DNA of 64,000 nucleotides from Elephas maximus indicus (lineage: Eukaryota; Chordata; Mammalia; Proboscidea; Elephantidae), in assembly GCF_024166365.1 (NCBI RefSeq), contig NC_064839.1, forward strand, positions 33,306,378 to 33,370,377, in the 5' to 3' direction. The notes beneath the pieces were generated by a model. It was not told where the DNA came from and searched no databases. It saw only the letters and a program-made list of their open reading frames with translations. Each line of letters opens with the position of its first letter. Position 1 is the first letter of the stretch. This document shows, piece by piece, positions 56,649 to 64,000 of this stretch. Position numbers and translations under genes: made by a program.

Positions 56649-59600
56649 TCAGACTGCCACCTTCAGGGGCACGCTGTCCACTGGCTGGTCCAGGTCCTTC
56701 TTCCTTGACAGGGCCAAGTGGGTGAAGATGAGGATGAGGAAGAAGCCTGAGGGGCCCAAGAGAGATGGATCAGTCCTCAGAAGAGGCTGTGGGACTAGTC
56801 TGTCAGCAGCGACTTCCTGCTACTGGTATTGGTTTCATAATGTGGTGAAGTTTCCTAGACAGAGTCCCCAAGGCTGGCCTGGGTGACTCTGTGCTCCCCA
56901 TGTTTGGAGAAGCCTGACTGCTTGGCCTGCCCAGCCCTCACTAGGCCTCTGCCCCTTGGAGACTGCCTTAGCACACCCAGCCTCCTCTTCTCTGAGGGAT
57001 AGGTTGGGTGAAGATTGTCTGGGAGCCAGTGAGTTGTCCCCTGGACCTCTGAGAGAAAGGCACATTATAGCAATGTGCTAGAACTGGCAAGGAAAACCAC
57101 CCACCCATTTAACCCTCCCCTCAAAATTAGGGGGAGCTAAAGAAATAAAGGGGAAGGGGAGTGGGCTTGGACTGAGCAATGAGGCTAGAAGGACCTGGGC
57201 TCTGCCACACTCTGGCTGTGTGACCTTGGACAATCGCTTAACCTCTCTGAGCCTCACTGAGATCATCTGGAAAATGGGAAGATGCCAGGATCTACCTCAC
57301 AGGGTTATGAAGAGGAGTCAATGAAATTATCCATGTGAAATGCTTGGCACAGGGCCTGACACACAGTAAAAGTGCTGTTATCAATAATGATGATGACTGT
57401 GGTAACGGGCCTACAACCTGGGGACTAGGAGAGTTGGGGGGCACTGATTACCCAGATGCCATGGTTCTAACCACCCACTGCCCTCCCCCCATAGGAGCTT
57501 AGCCTCTATTACCTATCGCTGCCAGGGTGCCCACAAGAATGCCCACAGCCGACAGCTTCGTGGGCATGCCCTTCATACGGCCCACCTTGCGCAGGCACTG
57601 CCCCTCCACGTTGCACCGACACACGACCACTGGGAGCAGGGGAGGAAGGTACCGAAAGGTAGGGAGGGCCCTCCAGCTGCTCAAATTCCCCAGCCAGGTC
57701 CAGCTGGCTGGTATGTGTGCACATGTATGTATTCATGTGTGTGGGGGGGTACATGTTCCTCAATGTGTGTGCCCAGCCACTAAGGTGCAGATGTGCACAA
57801 GCATATGCTGTCAGTGTGACCCCAGCCCCCTCCCCCTGCATGGTACAGCTTAGCCCACCTCAGGAACCCCAGGCTGCCAACTGTGGCTGCACCTGGGCCC
57901 CTGCCTCACCTCGGACCAGGAGCTGCCACATCCGGTCATTGTGGCTGACAACTACAGGGACTACGTGTTCCTGTGGTTCCACCCAGTGCAGGGCCAGGGT
58001 AAGGTAGGCATGGGAATCTGTTGGGTGGGCAAGTGGGTGAGCAGGGCCACTGCCCTAGATGGGCCCTGTGGGTAAGGGAGTGCTTCTCCCAGGCCCAGGC
58101 CCACCCACACAGTGGAAGGGCATCTTCCTTCCAAGTGCCACCCCCTCCCTACTTGGCTGCAGCCTCTCTCCCTCCCTCCACACACCATTGAGTGCCTGGA
58201 GGCGCCAGTCCCGCTGCACTGTAGGGTTGGGGCCGAGGGCAAAGCTGTAGGGCCTCTGCTCGCTGGCCAGGTTGGAGTTTCCGCTGGCTCCATTGATGAC
58301 CACTCCTTGGCTCTGGCGGGGTGTGCAGAGGTGTCGGGCAGGCACAGGAGCAGGAGGCAGGGCCAGGGCTGGCTGGGCCTTCAGGAAGTGGAGCATGAGG
58401 GTGGCAGAGGTGCTCGGTCCCGGCTCATCTGCACAGGAAGCAACAGCTCTGTGCTGGCCCAGGTCGTGGTGGGGGTAAGGGTGAACTCTAGAATTCCTGG
58501 GCTAATCTTCTCCTCCCCACCCCACCCGGTCTCCCCCCTCCTGCTGCCACTGCCACAGCCCCTCAGCCTCTCGCTGCTGATCCTCTTCCCGCAACATCCC
58601 CCTACACTCTGCCCCTTTTCCCCACTCCTGTCATCACCCCCACACCAGTCTCTTCCTCACAATGCGCTTCCCCCTTTACTGTCCAAACAGCTGCCAGGTC
58701 CACTGTGCCTTACTGCTGCCAAACCTGTTCTCACCACCACCCGCCACCACCACCACTGACACCAGGGCCTACTAGGTGGGAATGCCCTGCACCACAGGAC
58801 AGCCCAGCGCAGAGTCAGCACTGCCCCTCTGACACGCCCACCTGAGGCCAGCACTCCAGCTTGGCATCCTATCAACAACCAGTGTTCACACCTGGCCTCA
58901 GTGACCCATCCAGGCTTACCTCCTGGCACGCAACCCAGCCTGACTCGCACCTCCCCAGCCCTGTCCTCTCTGTCTCCAGCCCCATACCCTCTGTTCCCAA
59001 CCTGCCTCTGAAGACAGATACCCTGAGAGGCCATCCAGGAGCTAAGGGGCAGGGTTGGGGGAGATTTCAAGTGCCAAGCTAGGAGTCTGGTCTGAGAGGT
59101 TAGACTGGGTGGGGGAGGAAGAGGCCAAGCCTGCCCACCTTGATGTAGACCCATTCTCAAGGTCTACCTTGACCTTGTCTTTGCCCCTCCCTCCTGTCTG
59201 GGGTGAGTGGATGCCTGCAGGGAAGGGCAGGTTGGGTGGGCGCTGCCTGTCTGAGGCTTGCTCTCACTCCCAGAGGTCCCCACCACTATCTGACTATACC
59301 TGCATCCTGGGCCTCCACAAGCACTGTGTATGTATCCCCGGGCTGGATGCCCTGCAGGGGCCGGGCTGTGTGCACCTCCCCAGAGCCCTCCTTGATGCAG
59401 AGCCAGCCCTCTGAGTCATTGACCAAGGAGAACCTAGGGCCCAGAGAAAGTGAAAGGGGAGGGAGGCACTGGGACCACACTTCAGGGACTTACATAGAGA
59501 CTCCCAGGGGTGTGTAACCTGCCCAAGTTCCACATCCTCTCTGTGGCTCAAGGGTGGCAGCAGTGGGCAGGTCCCCAGTCCCTCTCCCCAGCTGCAGAGA

Positions 59601-62600
59601 CTGGAAGGGTGACTGTGAATAGGGACAGAGGGAAGCCTGGGGGGACAGAGGGACCAGGGGTGTCTGTGGGTCTGACAAAAAACCCAAACCAGGAGAGGAA
59701 GAGCCTGATTCAATGGGGGGGCTTGAACCATGGACACGGTGGGTGGGACAGGAACTATTAGAGCCTGGGGGCCTAACTCCACTTTGGTGGTCCCAGAATA
59801 CCCCACAAAGGGGCCTGGGTCGGGGCAGAGCCTGGAAGCAGCCCCCTCTCTGCCGCAATCTAGGTGACAACCTGGGGGAAGTTCTGGTCCAGGAGAGCAA
59901 GGGGAGGCATAATCTGAGGTTCCACGGAGTTCGAACACCCCCCTCCACGCCCTGCCCAGCCCACCCAGTCCTGATTTCACCAGAAGTTACTACTTTGGCA
60001 TTAGCCATGGTTTGAGGAATATTCCACGCCCTAAATAATGTGACTGAGGCCCCGGGGCCATCCCTGAGGGGCAGGGCTGATTCAGTGTAGGTAATGCTGT
60101 TGGCTCACCTGAGGGGGCTGCTCACGGAGTCTGAGGGCTGGATGGTCAACAGGAGGGAGCCGGCTGGGGTGCTAACCGGGACTCTGGCCTCATAGCTCTC
60201 CTGGTCCAGCTTGGGGGGTGACACCACCCTCTCCACCAGCACAGTCACTGTGGCTGTGGATCCTGGACCTGGGTCTGGCCCCACCAGATTGGCCACGCTC
60301 CGCACCACTACCACCAACTTGTAGCTTGGAGCTGCCTCATAGCTGAGATTCTGGGATCAGGGGCCCAGGTCATTGGAGTGGGCATGTGTGCATGTATGTG
60401 CCCCCCAGCCCATCACCCATCAGCCCCTTACCTTGCAGAGCTGGAGTTGGGCGTGACCAATATCTGGCTCCCAATCAAGACCAAAGGTCCTCTCCACATC
60501 CCCTGCCTCAATGGCAAAGTTCATGGCTCGGAAGGCAGGCTCAAGGTCAGCATCAGTGGCTATGAGTGTGGCCACAAGAGTCCCGGGCTCCGTGTCCTCA
60601 GGGAGGCTTATGGGCCCGATCTGGAGAGATGGGGAGAGCCCATGAGCCCCATATCAGCACCCTCCCCAAGCTCTTTTCCCCTGCTCTTGCTTACCTGGGA
60701 GGTGGTAAACTCAGGGGCATGGTCATTGATGTCTGTGATCAAGACAGCGACCTCACACGTGCTGCTGAGGCCTGAGGCAAGGGAGGACATGTTGGGGAGG
60801 CCAGAGTAGGAATGGAGGGGGGCAGGGAGCCAGGTCACTATCAGGGCACTTACCACCCTCTGCTCCTGCCAGGTCAACGGCGAGCACCTGAAGCAGGATG
60901 TTCTGGCCAGCTTGGAGTGGGGCAGCCCCCAGTGTCATGCTGCCTGAGGTGGGATCCAGCTCAAAGGCTATCTCCTCTGCCCCCTCCTCAGGCTCAGGGA
61001 TCAACAGTTGATACACAATATGGGCATTAGGGGAGCCAGGGGCATCTGCATCCTCCGCGGAGAGTCTAATCACCTCTGTGCCTGCAAGATAGCACCCACC
61101 TGTGTGGGACTACAGCCCAGGCGGGAGGCCCACTTCTCTTTTATGCTGGACTGAAACTGAGCTCATTTGCATGTGTGTATGTGTGTTTTGGGGGATGGGA
61201 CACTGATATGGTGACTGAAGCTGGGCCCCCATTCTAGAGAAAAGCGATGGGATGGTTCACAGGGACCTCACCTCTCCTCCCATTACCAACAAGGCCCATA
61301 GCCCACCTGGGAGGCTGAGCTCAGGGATGCTGATTGGAGGGCCACGTGGAGGGCAGACAGGTGCATTGTCATTCTCATCCATCACGACCACCTGCAGCTC
61401 CAGAGGTTCTGCATAGTCCTCACCACGTGTATTCCGAGCCCACACCTGGAGCAGGTACTGTAGTAGGTAGTGGGGGGCTTCAGAGGAGAACCAAGAGCCA
61501 TCCAGCCTGATCAGGGTCTGGGTTCCCTTCCAGTGGCTAGCTCCAGCTCTTTTTGGTTTGCTTCCACTGTCTCAGTGTTTGTGGGGGATGTGACATCCCA
61601 GAAGCCAGCCCAACAGTGACCAAGTGCCCCCAGCTTCCCGCTCACCTCACCTCAGCCTGGGATTCTCGGTCCAGCTCCCTGGTCACATAGAGTTTCCCTT
61701 CTGTGTCCACTTCAAAGGGTCCAGGAGGCTGGCTTTCCAGAAGGTAACGTACATCCCCTCCACTCCAGTGTACCTGGAAGGGGACACAGAATGAGGGCAC
61801 CTCAGGCCAAGGGGCAGGAACAGCTGGTGTCAGCCCTGTGCACCAACTGCTTTGGGGCAGGGAGCCAGTGTGACCCCAGGCAAGTTGCTACCCTACCTGG
61901 GCCTGGGTGGGGTTCTTTCTGTTTGGAGGCACTTGTTATTGTGGAAACTTCATGGTGGCTCTGCCCTGGTCCAAGCCTGGGCTGTGCCCAAAATGCCTGA
62001 ATGACCAGGTTACTTAATTTCCTGCCCTCTCAGACTGGGCCTGAACCCAGGGCATTCCTAGAGGAGTCCTGAGACATTTCTTGTCAGGGTGGCAATCCCT
62101 GTGACAGCAAGAGGTAACAGCTGTTCTAAGGAAGTCTTGGGCAAGCCCAGGAGGTCAGAGCACAGAGCCATGACTGCCAGAGGATAGCAGGTGAGGGAGT
62201 GTGGATCTGTTCCAAGGCCTTGAATACCCCACTCCATGGTGGGAACTGATGGGAATAGTGGAGGAAGGAGCATATGCGGGGAGTACCAAGGGTCAAGCTG
62301 GGCCCCGACTCCAGGTCTCCACAAGACTCAAGCCCAGCTGTACCCTCCATGGGGATGCTTCAGCTACTGACAGCCACTTACTCACCTGGGCAATGAGGTG
62401 TGGGTACAGGGCTTTGAGATTCTCTGCCAGGTGGATGGGCTCTAGAGGCACCCATGTGTTCTCTACTATGGAGACATCTATGGTGGCTGTTGCCTGGTGA
62501 CCTGAAGCCTGGTCGCCCATGTCCTTGACCTGTACCAACAGCTGGTAGTGCCCATCCAGGGTATAGTCTAGGCTGGTGCTCCCTAGGAGGGGTAGGGTGG

Positions 62601-64000
62601 TCAGCTGAGAAGGAAGCTAGGGAGCAGTGGCCAGGGCATCCTTCTCAGCAAGGTGCCAAACACAAAGCTAGACACATGGCAGGTGTTCAGGATGTTCTCT
62701 TGGCCAAGGGATAAGAGGAAGAGTTTTTAGCACTATTGTGGGCATCAAACCAGGACCTCGCAGTTTGCAAAGCCACTTCCATATCTATCCACACAATGAA
62801 TGGTTGTGAATGGATGGATAGTAGATGGATGACCAGGATGGAGCTGGGGTGTGGATGGGTGGATAACAGTTTAGATGAATGGATGGTTAGCTAGGTAGAT
62901 AGATGGGGGTTTGTGTGGTTGAATGGGTGTTTGGGTAGATGGTTGGGTAGAGGGACTGCATGGGAGGTTGGGTAATGAATAGGTAAATGGGTGGCTAGAT
63001 GGGTGGGTATATGATTGGCTTTTCTTTCCATCCCCAAGCCATGCCTTTGGTCTCAGCTCCAGGTCCAGGCCCCTCTTGCCATCAGTCCCGAGGTCTCCCA
63101 GCAGCATCCTTGGCTATAGCCCCTTAGACCTCTTCTATCCTGGTCCCTTGGGCCTAGGTCTCCAGAGTGCAGGGCTGAGGTATTCCACTCACAACAGGCA
63201 TCGTCACTCCATGCATGGTCCTGCCCTGAAGCCTTTTGCCTTGCTTCTCTCTCCATCTAGAATCCTTTTCCTTCCTCCTTTATCTCTCAGACTTCAACCC
63301 ATCCTATTACAGCTCACGTGCTACCTTCTCCAGCTTTCCTTGACCTTCCCTCTCCATCACACTCAGGCTCACCCTGGGGGCTGAGGGCCAGAGCCCCCAG
63401 CTGAGGCTCCAGCTGGAACATGTCTGTGAAAGGCTGGGCTGGGACCTGGCTCAGGATGTGGAATCGTAGATCCGAGTTGGCTGTGCCTGGCTCATCCCCA
63501 TCTGAAGCCTCAAGGAAAAGGAAGGGAGTTCCTGGTATTTGGGGGGAGGGTAAACCATAAGAGATGGAGGGAGTAGGGCGAGTCCTCTGTGCCTTCCTTT
63601 CTCTCTCTAATCCTTTCTCCCATATCCAGCATCCTATCAGGACTTTGAAGGTGAGACAGGGCTTTTCACCCCACTTCTCGGATGAGCAAACTGAGGCCAA
63701 GAGTGGATGTGACCCCCTTGAGAACCCTCAGCAGGGTAGGGGGCAGGAAGAATGGTACAGAAGTGGGAGGGTTCACCTTGGACCCTGGCTGCCCTGTCCC
63801 CACGATGACTCTCTGGGCAACTCTTTGCTCTCCGCTCTCCTCAGGGCCAGTCTGACCCTGCTGTGATCTGGCTGCCCTAGTCACTTACCAGGCCTGGTGC
63901 CCTGGCTCAGCTGAGCTCTGTAGATGACCTGGGAGAAATGGGGCACCTGGTCATTCTCATCCTTCACGTGTACCAGCACGGGCTGTGGACCCCACAGGAC
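56649..64000 (-). CDS. CDH16: Cadherin-16 (KSP-cadherin), C-terminal 14 exons, runs off the right edge
   Basis: Single-pass, atypical cadherin of kidney and thyroid epithelium. Minus-strand exons in transcript order are 64000-63889 (partial), 63531-63373, 62582-62386, 61773-61651, 61457-61307, 61081-60854, 60771-60695, 60620-60432, 60350-60109, 59433-59300, 58428-58186, 58017-57910, 57629-57513 and 56746-56649. Every junction is GT-AG and the phases fit, giving 725 residues and a TGA. Human CDH16 has 829, so about 104 N-terminal residues lie outside. Calcium-binding cadherin linkers are visible as DENDQVPHF, DENDNAPVC and DINDHAPEF. A membrane-proximal segment with CRCNVEGQC precedes one transmembrane helix (LSAVGILVGT to LILIFT). 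The tail of about 20 residues starts SRKKD, ends LKVAV and lacks a catenin-binding domain, as expected for this family. Identity is near certain. Confidence 0.96.
57178..57390 (+). mobile_element. MIR SINE in the last CDH16 intron
   Basis: GGCTGTGTGACCTTGGACAA, GAGCCTCACTGAGATCATCT, CACAGGGTTATGAAGAGGAG and GCACAGGGCCTGACACACAG give an almost complete MIR on the plus strand, antisense to CDH16. Confidence 0.85.
62795..63012. repeat. (ATGG)n-type degenerate array in a CDH16 intron
   Basis: ATGG, GTGG, TAGA and TGGG tetramers alternate over about 215 bases between the exons at 62386-62582 and 63373-63531. Interrupted, so probably an old microsatellite. Confidence 0.85.

Noticed and set aside
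58112-58759. A 215-codon plus-strand frame over CDH16
   Set aside because: It is antisense to a confirmed CDH16 exon and its intron; the minus-strand exon matches cadherin-16 with correct splice sites.
59294-60008. Long minus-strand frames next to the CDH16 exon at 59300-59433
   Set aside because: Only 59300-59433 is exon; the rest reads through the intron past the AG acceptor and has no cadherin similarity.

Overview
The window is nuclear DNA from a placental mammal, very probably an afrotherian and most likely an elephant. The main evidence is the many tRNA-derived SINEs of the AfroSINE type, whose tails match the 3' end of an RTE-type LINE also present here. L1 copies share one 3' untranslated region type, and there are several MaLR-type LTR fossils. 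AfroSINEs are known only from Afrotheria. Choosing elephant over hyrax or sirenian is inference.

Three protein genes are present, in the order known from human 16q22.1. CA7 (carbonic anhydrase VII, + strand) is complete, with seven coding exons from 3315 to 11786 that splice into an uninterrupted 264-codon frame. PDP2 (mitochondrial pyruvate dehydrogenase phosphatase catalytic subunit 2, + strand) has a CpG-island first exon ending at 35763 and one coding exon at 37868-39460, giving 530 residues. CDH16 (kidney-specific cadherin-16, - strand) runs off the right edge. Fourteen exons between 64000 and 56649 encode the C-terminal 725 residues, including the transmembrane helix and short tail. All exon phases join without a break, so all three look functional. 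They share a neighbourhood rather than a pathway: CA7 is a cytosolic CO2 hydratase, PDP2 activates the pyruvate dehydrogenase complex in mitochondria, and CDH16 is an epithelial adhesion protein.

Layout: 1-3080 is intergenic, with an LTR fossil end, MIR pieces and an older LINE-like piece. 3080-12275 is CA7, with MIR, L2, L1 and AfroSINE pieces and a G-rich decamer array in its introns. 12276-35380 is a repeat-rich spacer. It holds a MER5-like DNA transposon, a MaLR fossil invaded by an L1 that was itself invaded by a second L1, two further LTRs on the opposite strand, a TIR transposon, a pair of CTCF-like sites, a nearly full-length RTE LINE and a fold-back sequence. 35380-42720 is PDP2. 42720-56420 is a spacer with two AfroSINEs that keep clean target duplications, an L1 3' end, L2 and MIR remnants, and microsatellites. 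56421-64000 is CDH16.

I found no undescribed gene system. The items most worth a second look are the CTCF-like pair at 25243-25317, the fold-back element near 34749-35020, the quadruplex-prone array at 9841-9957, the three-layer nested insertion at 15070-20892 and the shared SINE/LINE tail. No database search was possible; family names come from recognising motifs and comparing with sequences remembered from other mammals.
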